Positions 1 to 7,144 of a stretch of DNA of 9,714 bases are shown piece by piece (within the stretch, counting starts at the first letter, position 1; each line of letters begins with the position of its first letter). The stretch is taken from positions 1-9,714 of the forward strand of contig JALCSJ010000081.1 of assembly GCA_022653215.1 (NCBI GenBank), written 5' to 3'. The DNA comes from Acidaminococcaceae bacterium (lineage in GTDB: Bacteria > Bacillota > Negativicutes > Acidaminococcales > Acidaminococcaceae). A model generated the notes under the pieces. The model worked only from the letters and a program-made list of their open reading frames with translations. It was not told the origin of the DNA and ran no database searches. The translations under genes and the position numbers were made by a program.

Positions 1-1
1 A

Positions 2-421
2 AACTCTATCATAGAAAAAAATGCAGAAGGGGTAGACCCAGCGATTAGGGATGCATATATAAACTTTTTGCGTAATCTTTTTAGTGTGAGCAGGCATTTT
101 CAATATGGTATTCTTAAAGATATGCAGAATGCTGTAATAGAAATGGCCTTGGCAAAAGGGGGCTTAAAAGCAAGTACACCCCATTCTTCTGTAGAAATTT
201 CTTTTGCTTGTTTGAGCAGACCGGGTAATCTTAATATTCTTTGCAATGCAGTTATTTTAAGTAATGTTGATATTGAGAAAATGTCAATAGAAAATATAGC
301 AGGAATTCACTATGTGGACATGGTCCTGGCAGGAAACCTCCGGGATGCTAAGCTGCGGCAGGCACTTACACAGATTGCTAAAGAAAGCACAGACTTTGCA
401 ATTAAAAAGTTAAAATTATAA
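2..421 (+). CDS. 3' end of an unrecognised protein (partial)
   Basis: The frame is open from the left edge to a TAA at 419-421 and gives 139 visible residues, so the true start lies outside the window. A TTG at 68 could be read as a start, but it has no ribosome site and the frame stays open upstream of it. The visible part is soluble, with no membrane segment. It looks mainly helical at first (around residues 15-55), then has a short hydrophobic, probably beta-rich stretch near ILCNAVILSNVDI, then a helix ending in a lysine-rich tail (IKKLKL). I do not recognise the family and assign no function. A strong terminator follows 30 bases later, so it is probably the last gene of its transcript and is not cotranscribed with the kinase downstream. 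Confidence 0.7.
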   Translation, partial: NSIIEKNAEGVDPAIRDAYINFLRNLFSVSRHFQYGILKDMQNAVIEMALAKGGLKASTPHSSVEISFACLSRPGNLNILCNAVILSNVDIEKMSIENIAGIHYVDMVLAGNLRDAKLRQALTQIAKESTDFAIKKLKL

Positions 422-451
422 GAAAATTAGAAATTTAACGAAAAAATGACA

Positions 452-497
452 AAAAAGCTACAAAAAATTATGAAAAAATATTTTTTTGTAGCTTTTT
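452..497 (+). terminator. Long intrinsic terminator after the first gene
   Basis: A perfect 16-base inverted repeat (452-467 against 482-497) has the centre GCTAC/GTAGC flanked by A and T runs, with a 14-base loop. The T-rich right arm makes it a good Rho-independent terminator for the partial gene ending at 421. The A/T symmetry would also let it act on the other strand. Confidence 0.85.
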
Positions 498-498
498 C

Positions 499-528
499 TT
501 GCGAACAAGGGTATAAAAATGGTAAAAT
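499..528 (+). promoter_or_regulatory. Candidate sigma-A promoter for the kinase operon
   Basis: TTGCGA (499-504) and TAAAAT (523-528) are separated by 18 bases, directly after the upstream terminator and about 55 bases before the kinase start. A second possible -10, TACAAT, lies at 532-537 without a good -35. The position supports a promoter, but the boxes are imperfect. Confidence 0.45.
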
Positions 529-582
529 CGATACAATGTAGTAACTGTGTCTGCGGATAAATTTAAAACGGGAGGGAGAAAT

Positions 583-3411
583 ATGCCAAACGGCAATGAA
601 GTCGTTGTATCGATACCTAAGATCGTAGAACTTTTCAAGCAAATTACTGAAGATTCAGGCTTATGTATGATGATAACTGATACTCATACATATGAAATAT
701 ATTATGTCAACCAAGTAATGCAGAAAGTACTTCATAAACAACAGAACAGTTATCATGGAAAAACATGCTATGAATATTTACATAGTTATGTTAGCCCCTG
801 CCCATCCTGTATAATGAACAAATTAAAGAACGGGAAACAACAAGAGATTGAAGAGCTCCGTTGCTATAAAGAGCAAGGAGCTTGTTTTAAGCTGCAAACC
901 AGATTGATTAACTGGGACGGCAAAGAAGCCCTTATAGATTATGGTACGGATTTAACCGCCCAACTAAAAGCCCAAAAGACATTAGAAGCCAATAATCGTA
1001 AATTAGAAAATATCGTTGTAATGGAAAAAGTTGCCACCAAGCAGGCTACGGAAAGCCAGCAGGCATTGAATGAGGTTATTAATAAGGCTGGAATTTGGTA
1101 TTGGACATATGATATTAATAGCGGTATGGCTGTCTTGCAGACTAAATGTGCCATAGATTTTGGTGTGCCGGATATTCAGACAAACTTTCCGGAAAGGATG
1201 ATTAACAGTCCTGCTGTTGTACCGGCTTCTCGTCCAATCTTTACTGCTGAGATGAATAAAATTAAGGCTGGAGAGCCTCATGTAGAGTTTACCATTCAGA
1301 TGGTGCCCAAAGATAATAACATTCATTGGGTGAAAATCAATGTTATGACCATCTATGATGAGAACAAGAAACCGGTGAAAGCTATCTGTCTGGGGCAGAT
1401 TGTAGACAAAGCAAAAGCCATGGAAGAAGATATCAAAAGAGAAGAAACACGTATGAGGGCCAGCGATGAAAATCTTCTGGCCAGGGTGGCAGCTAATTTG
1501 ACAAAGAATCTGGTTTTGGAATATAAAGCCAAAGATGCCAAAGCCCTATATACTTATCACCAAGGAACGGATGATTTAATTAAATTTTCTTTGAATATTA
1601 TTGTCAACAAGGAAGAAAGAGCTCAGTTTCAGGCACTTAATGACAGAAGCTTTTTGCTGAAAAGTTTTGCTCAGGGAAAAACCGAGCATGTGCTGGAATA
1701 CAGAAGAAAAATGCCGGATGGACGGGTGTTTTGGGTGCGTAATGTAATTCATCTTTTGCAGGAACCCAGTACCGGTGACATACTAATGTATGAATATTGC
1801 TATAATATTCATGCCAATAAAATGATGACAGAGCTGCTCAATGTTATGATAGAACTGGATTATGAGACCATTGGCTCTTTGAATTTGCAAGTAGGTTATA
1901 TTACTTTGTTCAGCGGCAATGATGTAGATCATTTTCCCAGTGGGGAAGCATTGGATATAGATACTATAGCCGCTATTTATGCCAAAAAATTTATAATGCA
2001 GGAAGATATAACCAGGTTTAAAAAAATTGCGAAATTAGCTTATTTACGTCAAAAAATGTCCGAACAAGACAGATACGAAGAAATATTTCATATTAGACGG
2101 AAAGATAGAACATCAGGCCTGGTTAAGTTTCGGCTAGTTAACTATGACAAAGAAAATGAAATATGCATTTTAACATGTATTGATGTAACGGATATACAAA
2201 GGGAAGAAGAACAAAAGAAAGATGTGCTGACTGAGGCATTAGAAGTAGCAGAACGTGCCAATAAGGCTAAATCTGTATTCTTATCATCTATGAGCCATGA
2301 TATTCGTACCCCTTTAAATGCTATTATCGGCATGAGCAATCTGGCTTTGGAAGACCCGGATAATCTAGCCCAGGCCAAGGAAAGCATAAAGCTTATCAAG
2401 GATGCTTCGGATAATTTAATGAGCCTCATTAATGATATTTTGGATTTAAGCAGAATCGAAAGAGGTAAAACAGAGGTTTCTTCTGTGCCGGTGAGTCTTA
2501 AAGAATTCCACAAATCTATGGAAGACTTATATAGACCTCTCATACAGGAAAAACATCAGCGGCTAGAGAGTAAAATCCGTGTTAAGCACGACTTTTATTT
2601 AGCTGATGAAGTCCATCTGAAAAGGGTGGCAGAAAATATTATTTCCAATGCCATTAAATATACACCGGCAGGGGGAAAAATCACCTTGTCTATTGAGGAA
2701 GTGCCTTACGGACACGAAGGCATGGCACTTTTGAAATTTGGGGTGACAGATAATGGGGTTGGTATGACTAAAGAAGAAGTTGACCAGATTTATGAACCCT
2801 TTTTCCGAGCCCAGGAAGCTATAAATGGTCATGCTCAGGGAACCGGCCTGGGGATGTCCATAGTTAAAAGCATAGTGGAAATGCTTAATGGCAATATCGA
2901 AATAAAAAGTATTCCGGGCAAGGGAACCAAAGTAACAGTTACGTTACCCCTTCGTACGACTCAAGAACTTAACATTAGTCAAGAAACTATGGAAAAAGGT
3001 AAGGAGGAAGACCAAAGTGCTCTGAATGGTAAAGTCATTCTTCTGGCAGAAGATAACGACATTAATATCATTGTTGCGAAGAAACTTTTGGAAAAAGTAG
3101 GAGTAAGGGCGGTTGTTGCCAAGACAGGAAAAGCAGCTTTTGACAGGTTTGTTAAAAGCAGGCCCGGGGAATTCGCAGGGATTCTTATGGATGTGCAGAT
3201 GCCGATTATGAATGGATTAGATGCTACCAAGGCGATTCGCTCCAGTTCTCATGCCGAAGCTAAAACCATTCCTATTATTGCCATGACGGCTAATGCCTTT
3301 GCAGAAGATATTAGGAAATCTTTGGAAGCAGGCATGAATGCTCATTTATCTAAGCCAATTAAACCAAATCAGTTGTACCAGACTTTGGAACATTTTGTGA
3401 GCAGGAACTAA
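583..3411 (+). CDS. Cytoplasmic multi-PAS hybrid sensor histidine kinase with C-terminal receiver
   Basis: I start at ATG 583 (942 residues) because GGAGG at 571-575 sits 7 bases before it; the in-frame GTG at 547 has no such site. There is no signal peptide or membrane helix, so it should sense a cytoplasmic cue. PAS 1 (about 25-130) carries C62 and a CPSC pair (C73, C76), with C94 and C101 nearby. Three more PAS-like regions follow (about 165-280, 300-410 and 420-540), then a coiled linker (540-565). The H-box SMSHDIRTPLN has phospho-acceptor H572. The ATPase has N689 in the N-box, DNGVGM at 723-728 and GTGLGM at 753-758. The receiver (about 817-938) has acidic E823 and D824, phospho-acceptor D870, T902 and K924, so it looks active. 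No HPt domain or separate response regulator is visible, so the final phosphate acceptor is unknown. It is the first gene of an operon with the dehydrogenase. Confidence 0.95.
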   Translation: MPNGNEVVVSIPKIVELFKQITEDSGLCMMITDTHTYEIYYVNQVMQKVLHKQQNSYHGKTCYEYLHSYVSPCPSCIMNKLKNGKQQEIEELRCYKEQGACFKLQTRLINWDGKEALIDYGTDLTAQLKAQKTLEANNRKLENIVVMEKVATKQATESQQALNEVINKAGIWYWTYDINSGMAVLQTKCAIDFGVPDIQTNFPERMINSPAVVPASRPIFTAEMNKIKAGEPHVEFTIQMVPKDNNIHWVKINVMTIYDENKKPVKAICLGQIVDKAKAMEEDIKREETRMRASDENLLARVAANLTKNLVLEYKAKDAKALYTYHQGTDDLIKFSLNIIVNKEERAQFQALNDRSFLLKSFAQGKTEHVLEYRRKMPDGRVFWVRNVIHLLQEPSTGDILMYEYCYNIHANKMMTELLNVMIELDYETIGSLNLQVGYITLFSGNDVDHFPSGEALDIDTIAAIYAKKFIMQEDITRFKKIAKLAYLRQKMSEQDRYEEIFHIRRKDRTSGLVKFRLVNYDKENEICILTCIDVTDIQREEEQKKDVLTEALEVAERANKAKSVFLSSMSHDIRTPLNAIIGMSNLALEDPDNLAQAKESIKLIKDASDNLMSLINDILDLSRIERGKTEVSSVPVSLKEFHKSMEDLYRPLIQEKHQRLESKIRVKHDFYLADEVHLKRVAENIISNAIKYTPAGGKITLSIEEVPYGHEGMALLKFGVTDNGVGMTKEEVDQIYEPFFRAQEAINGHAQGTGLGMSIVKSIVEMLNGNIEIKSIPGKGTKVTVTLPLRTTQELNISQETMEKGKEEDQSALNGKVILLAEDNDINIIVAKKLLEKVGVRAVVAKTGKAAFDRFVKSRPGEFAGILMDVQMPIMNGLDATKAIRSSSHAEAKTIPIIAMTANAFAEDIRKSLEAGMNAHLSKPIKPNQLYQTLEHFVSRN

Positions 3412-3426
3412 ATTTGAGGTGAAAAT

Positions 3427-4305
3427 ATGATAACAGTAAATACAAAATTAGTGAATATTTTAGGAAATCCTTTGGCCCAGTCTTTTTCTCCTAAAATGCA
3501 TAATGCGGCATACAAGGCTATGGGTATTGATGCTTATTTTTTCCCTATTGAAACAACGGGGGAACATTTGGGAGATGTAGTAAATGGTCTCCGTTATATG
3601 AACTGCGTAGGTTTTGCAGTAACAAAACCCTATAAAATGGCTATTTTGGATTATATGGATGAACTGGATGAATTTGCCGCTAAGGTGGGGGCTGTGAATA
3701 CAGTTGTAAATCATAACGGAAAATACAAGGGCTACAATACCGATGGAGAGGGCGGGGTAGATGCCATAGAAAAGGAAAGCGGCTTAAAGCTGTCTGAGAC
3801 AACTGCGCTGTGTATCGGAGCCGGTGGTTCTGCCAGTGCTGTTTGTTCTACTTTAGCCAATCGTGGCATTAAAAAGATTATTGTTACGGCACGTCGGGAA
3901 GCCCAGGCTATAGAGCTAACGGAAAAGCTTTCCCGTTCTTTTCCTCAATGTCAGGTAGCTATCTGTGATTTTCATGACGAAGATGTTCTTATTAAAACGG
4001 CTAGTGAGTGTCAGCTTCTTATGAATCATACGGGGCTGGGAATGAATCCTCATATTGGAGAAACACCTGTAACGAACAAGATTTTCAAGCCTTATCATTT
4101 TGTCTTTGATTCTATCTACAATCCTGGTAAAACTCAGTTCTTGTTAGAGGCAGAGGCAGCCGGTTGTCATATTCAAAATGGTATTGGGATGATTATCGGT
4201 CAGGGTGTACTGCAGATTAAGCACTGGTTCCATCAGGATCCGCCTTTGGCTGTTATGGAAAAGGCTATTGCAGAAATCATTGCTGAAACAAATAAAAAAA
4301 AGTAA
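3427..4305 (+). CDS. aroE: Shikimate/quinate dehydrogenase family protein (AroE/YdiB-like)
   Basis: 292 residues, close to the family's usual length. GAGGTGA at 3416-3422 precedes the ATG, and the kinase stop is only 15 bases upstream, so the two are probably cotranscribed. The family reduces 3-dehydroshikimate to shikimate with NAD(P)H in the cytosol; some members act on quinate. Landmarks are S19 and S21 in QSFSPKMHN, T66 and catalytic K70 in AVTKPYK, N91 in GAVNTV, D106 in YNTDGEG, the nucleotide loop GAGGSA (131-136), NHTGLGM (200-206) and Q259 in GIGMIIGQG. The Asn that usually opens the NVTxPxK motif is Ala64, and E. coli YdiB also lacks it. TARRE (154-158) does not cleanly predict NADP or NAD. 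No other shikimate pathway gene is nearby, so it may be a catabolic or side-activity paralogue rather than the biosynthetic AroE. The family is sure; the exact substrate is not. Confidence 0.88.
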   Translation: MITVNTKLVNILGNPLAQSFSPKMHNAAYKAMGIDAYFFPIETTGEHLGDVVNGLRYMNCVGFAVTKPYKMAILDYMDELDEFAAKVGAVNTVVNHNGKYKGYNTDGEGGVDAIEKESGLKLSETTALCIGAGGSASAVCSTLANRGIKKIIVTARREAQAIELTEKLSRSFPQCQVAICDFHDEDVLIKTASECQLLMNHTGLGMNPHIGETPVTNKIFKPYHFVFDSIYNPGKTQFLLEAEAAGCHIQNGIGMIIGQGVLQIKHWFHQDPPLAVMEKAIAEIIAETNKKK

Positions 4306-4317
4306 CGAGCTTCGGTC

Positions 4318-4391
4318 GAACTAAAAAGGTCGGTCACTCTCCCTACGGCATTACGCCGATCTGGTCGAGCATGACCGACCGGTTTTAGTTC
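4318..4391. repeat. Hairpin repeat unit 1, just after aroE
   Basis: GAACTAAAA (4318-4326) is the exact reverse complement of TTTTAGTTC (4383-4391), and GGTCGGTCA (4328-4336) pairs with TGACCGACC (4372-4380). Inside, CTC pairs with GAG, followed by a CGGC/GCCG tip with loop ATTAC. A weaker symmetry extends outward to GTAA at 4302, which includes the aroE stop, and TTAC at 4404. T runs flank the GC stem on both strands, so it could terminate aroE and also stop minus-strand transcription. The 54-base spacer after it (4392-4445) shows no other structure that I can support. Confidence 0.85.
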
Positions 4392-4445
4392 TCCCTCGCT
4401 TTACAATTGTTAGCGTTATCTGCTTACCAGATTTAGAGTCTTATC

Positions 4446-4520
4446 GAACTAAAAAGGTCGGTCACTCTCCCGATGGCATGACCCCACGCCTGGGTCGAGC
4501 ATGACCGACCGGTTTTAGAG
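4446..4520. repeat. Hairpin repeat unit 2, middle copy
   Basis: This is a near copy of unit 1. Positions 4444-4471 are identical to 4316-4343 (28 bases), and 4493-4518 are identical to 4363-4388 (26 bases). Only the tip differs. The stem GGTCGGTCA (4456-4464) and TGACCGACC (4502-4510) is kept, with CTC/GAG, CCC/GGG and GGC/GCC inside. The outer right arm ends TTTTAGAG rather than TTTTAGTTC, so the outermost pairing is partly lost. Confidence 0.85.
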
Positions 4521-4533
4521 TATTGTCACAATA

Positions 4534-4594
4534 AAAAGGTTGGACACTCTCCCGATGGCTTTTGCCATGTGGGTACTGAGTAGTCCAACCTTTT
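4534..4594. repeat. Hairpin repeat unit 3, diverged copy and likely mscS terminator
   Basis: A perfect 12-base stem (AAAAGGTTGGAC at 4534-4545 with GTCCAACCTTTT at 4583-4594) encloses the same core, CACTCTCCCGATGGC, seen in unit 2. The stem differs from units 1 and 2 at two positions, and both partners changed so pairing is kept. The tip is ATGGC-TTTT-GCCAT. Read on the minus strand, it starts 13 bases after the mscS stop and ends in CCAACC followed by TTTTT, a good intrinsic terminator shape for that gene. Confidence 0.85.
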
Positions 4595-4607
4595 AATGTT
4601 TTCTTGT

Positions 4608-5657
4608 TTATTTAGGTAACTTTTCCACATATACACTGGTGCTGGGGAAGGCGGCAGAAGTGCCGACTTCTTTGAGTATGTTCATAATATTTAAATTAAC
4701 ACGTTCCTTGACCTTGACAAAAGAGCCGTAGTCTTTGCAGGTTGTGAAGCAGATAATATCAATGTCCAAGCTGCTGCTGTTCATGTTGGTAAAGGCCACA
4801 CTTAGACCTTCGTTTAAAACGTCTTTATCATTTAAAAGCAAAGTGCGTATCTTTTCTACCAGCTGGTTCATTTGGTCAGGAGTAGTATCGTAGGTAACAC
4901 CCAGAGTGAAGTTTATGCGGCGGCTTGCTCTGTTGCTGTAGTTAACAATGGAAGTGTTTGTAATAATAGAGTTGGGAATATAAACCAGAGCTTGAGGGAA
5001 GGTGCGCACGGAAGTGCTGCGAAAATCGATTTTTTCCACAGTTCCTTCTACATCACGGCAAATAATCCAATCACCAACTTTAAAAGGTTTATCAACAAGA
5101 ATTACAAGTCCGGCAAAGATATTGGAAAGAGAGTCCTTTGCCGCCAAAGAAAAAGCTAAACCGCCAATAGATAAGCCGGCAACAAAACCGCTGACGTTGA
5201 TGTTCCAGGCACCCAAGAGACTGGCGATACCTAAGAGAATCAACAAGGTGTGGATACAGGTTGATAAAATATTGGACAGACCCGGGTCAATATTAACACC
5301 ATTGCGCTTCAGCAGATAGATAAAAAGGTCATTGGTAGACGAAGATAAATTATAGGCAATCCAATAAAAGCAAAATATCAGGAAAGAATGGACACTGTTT
5401 TATACTACGTCATATTCCAAAAAATAGGCTAAAGGAGAAACATTTAAAGCTGCACAAAAAGCTATAGTGAAAATTATGCAGCGGACCGGAATCCGAAAAG
5501 CCATAATCAAATTAGTTCCGGAAGGAAGATTAAGCTTTTTAATCACAAACTTTAACAATGTTTCAAAAAGCCAGTGGAGTCCTCCCCAGACAACTAGAAA
5601 ACCAACAAAAATAGCAACCGGCTGCAGCCAGGGATATAGTTTAGTTAAGTTACTCAT
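4608..5657 (-). pseudogene. mscS: MscS-family mechanosensitive channel gene interrupted by an in-frame TAA
   Basis: A single minus-strand frame runs from ATG 5657, with AGGAGG 5 bases upstream, to TAA 4608-4610. It is broken only by TAA at 5400-5402 (codon 86). Read through, it would be 349 residues: helices near 10-36, 51-80, 87-106 and 125-148, then the typical MscS pore helix rich in Gly/Ala/Ser (about 150-185, including GLAFSLAAKDSLSN and DKPFKVGDWI), then the soluble beta and alpha/beta vestibule to the end. Intact family members open under membrane tension and release solutes after osmotic downshift. Both sides of the stop keep normal membrane-protein sequence with no frameshift, so a single C-to-T change (CAA to TAA) is the simplest cause. 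The downstream part has only a TTG at 5246 with no ribosome site, so a separate product is unlikely. A sequencing error cannot be excluded. Confidence 0.85.
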
Positions 5658-5695
5658 AGGTACCTCCTAAATAAACATTCAAAGTGGTATAGGTA

Positions 5696-5724
5696 ATTTT
5701 ATCATTATGCCTAGGTTCCTGCAA
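5696..5724 (-). promoter_or_regulatory. Candidate sigma-A promoter for mscS
   Basis: On the minus strand TTGCAG (5719-5724) and TAAAAT (5696-5701) are separated by exactly 17 bases, and the -10 lies about 40 bases upstream of the mscS start. It is back to back with the promoter of the divergent CHAD gene, so the two could share control. Confidence 0.5.
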
Positions 5725-5731
5725 GAAAAAT

Positions 5732-5751
5732 GTGATATAATAAAAAATCAC
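5732..5751 (+). promoter_or_regulatory. Extended -10 promoter with overlapping inverted repeat, CHAD gene
   Basis: TATAAT (5736-5741) is preceded by TGA (5733-5735), an exact extended -10 (TGnTATAAT), so a good -35 may not be needed; none is clear. The inverted repeat GTGAT (5732-5736) N10 ATCAC (5747-5751) spans the -10 and the likely start of transcription, which is where a repressor would bind. The start codon is about 40 bases downstream. Confidence 0.5.
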
Positions 5752-5791
5752 TAAATATGTTGCACAATAGGAAAGCTATGAGGAGACCGGA

Positions 5792-7135
5792 ATGAACACA
5801 CTATGCTTGCAGCTGACCAAACCAATGAGTCCTGCAGAGATTGACAAAAAATTAAATAAAAACTTCTTTTTTCCTCAGAAAGTTCAGCTCCGTCAGGAAA
5901 AGCTAAAGACTCAGCTGACCGGGGAAAAAGTGAAAATCAAACGCCAATACACCAGCCAGGTAATAAAGGTTAAAAATTGTCCTGATATAACCATGTCCCT
6001 TGAAGTAGGGCTTGCTGTTTTCCCGGAAAAAGTTCTGGAGCAAAGAGATATTTATTTATACTACGAAAAAGCACAAATTCCTCAAGTGGAAAAAATCACG
6101 GCAGAGCTTTTGAAAACGCTTCCTCTGCTTCTTGTAGAGCCTCAGCTGAATTTCCGCTTTGGCCTGGAAAATGGCAGCTTTTCTCCTCTCAACATGCCTT
6201 GCTATAAAACAGGAACCATGACCGGTGGCATTTGGGCTCATATGGCTTGGCAGGTTTATTTTCTCAATGGAATCTGGCTGAAATATTTGGCTAATCCCAA
6301 AGACAAAGTCCTGCTTAGGCAGTTGCGAATCAAACTCCGCAGATTACGGTCCTGTCTGTCTTTTTTCCGGCCGGTTTTCAAATTAAATGCCTGTACAAAA
6401 TGGCAAAAAAAATTACGGGATCAAGGTTTAGCATTAGGCGTACTCAGAGAGCTTGATGTTATGCTGATTACTATTGTGCGGCTGGATGAAGCCACCAAAA
6501 ACAATGAGGGGGGCCCAAAACACTTACAAGAAATCTTTGTTAAAAAGCGGGATAATCAGCTGGCAAAATTTATAAAGAATACAAACATTTCCCAGCAGAC
6601 AGCAGTTTTGACAGAATTTATGCTTTGGCTGCAGAGTGAGCAATTTCAGCCTGAATATATTCACAAATCTTTTCACAAATTTATTATCCATAGATTTAAA
6701 ATCTGGAGCAAAAAGATTCTTAATATGATGGAAGGCAGTCCTGATTTTTCGGATATGAAAAAAGCGCATAAAATCAGAATAGAAATCAAAAAATTCCGGT
6801 ATGTTTTATTGAGCTTTTCTGAAGTTAACAAAGGTGCGTTAAGCTTGCTGAGAAAGTTAAAACGCTTGCAGGATGTTTTAGGTTTTCTCCACGATGATTA
6901 CATAAACGGCAATATGGTAAAAAATATGGCTGTTAAAAATAAAGGAGCCTCAGAATATGAAGCAGCACTTTTTGCCGGGTGGGAAAGTGCCAAAGTAGAA
7001 TCATCTATTGACACCTTGCGAGATTTTTGGCAGGAATTTTGCACGGATTTATCACAGTGGCGTGAGTCCCTGACACCGGACAAAAAAATTAAAATCTCCA
7101 AAAAAGTTATAGAAGAGCAAATCTTCCCATTATAA
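5792..7135 (+). CDS. CHAD-domain protein with an unrecognised N-terminal region
   Basis: 447 residues, starting at ATG 5792 with TGAGGAG 6 bases upstream. The CHAD domain (about 145-425) shows its repeated basic helices: LRQLRIKLRRLR (175-186), LGVLRELDVM (215-224), HKIRIEIKKFRY (326-337) and LKRLQDVLGFLHDD (356-369). CHAD domains are helical, positively charged and known to bind inorganic polyphosphate; many are fused to a CYTH triphosphatase domain. The first 140 residues here lack a recognisable ExExK CYTH signature. They could be a decayed CYTH domain or something unrelated, and I claim no enzyme activity. It has no signal peptide or clear membrane helix, so it is probably cytosolic, perhaps on polyphosphate granules. 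It is divergent from mscS and convergent with the LysR gene, 9 bases apart, with no strong terminator between them. It appears to be transcribed alone. Confidence 0.85.
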   Translation: MNTLCLQLTKPMSPAEIDKKLNKNFFFPQKVQLRQEKLKTQLTGEKVKIKRQYTSQVIKVKNCPDITMSLEVGLAVFPEKVLEQRDIYLYYEKAQIPQVEKITAELLKTLPLLLVEPQLNFRFGLENGSFSPLNMPCYKTGTMTGGIWAHMAWQVYFLNGIWLKYLANPKDKVLLRQLRIKLRRLRSCLSFFRPVFKLNACTKWQKKLRDQGLALGVLRELDVMLITIVRLDEATKNNEGGPKHLQEIFVKKRDNQLAKFIKNTNISQQTAVLTEFMLWLQSEQFQPEYIHKSFHKFIIHRFKIWSKKILNMMEGSPDFSDMKKAHKIRIEIKKFRYVLLSFSEVNKGALSLLRKLKRLQDVLGFLHDDYINGNMVKNMAVKNKGASEYEAALFAGWESAKVESSIDTLRDFWQEFCTDLSQWRESLTPDKKIKISKKVIEEQIFPL

Positions 7136-7144
7136 TATATAAAA

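Noticed and set aside
68..70. TTG start at 68 for the first gene
   Set aside because: No ribosome site, and the frame is open all the way to the window edge.
547..582. GTG start at 547 for the kinase
   Set aside because: It has no ribosome site, while the ATG at 583 has GGAGG at the proper distance.
2142..2543. 133-residue reading frame opposite the kinase dimerisation domain
   Set aside because: It lies opposite a conserved H-box region, has no recognisable family and no ribosome site that I could support.
4318..4594. CRISPR array
   Set aside because: Three repeated units, but each is a 60-75 base hairpin with a varying stem, spacing is uneven, there are no uniform spacers, and no cas gene is present.
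4534..4594. Glycine riboswitch-like GGGAGAG on the minus strand
   Set aside because: The rest of the glycine aptamer core is absent and the element lies after gene ends, not before a start.
4608..5246. Separate gene for the C-terminal half of the channel, starting at TTG 5246
   Set aside because: No ribosome site, and the frame is open upstream to the TAA at 5400, with membrane-protein sequence on both sides.
5400..5402. Selenocysteine or pyrrolysine recoding in mscS
   Set aside because: The stop is TAA, not TGA or TAG.
5732..5751. Crp/Fnr site at the CHAD promoter
   Set aside because: TGTGAT and ATCAC are too far apart for the Crp or Fnr spacing, so I keep it only as an unnamed inverted repeat.
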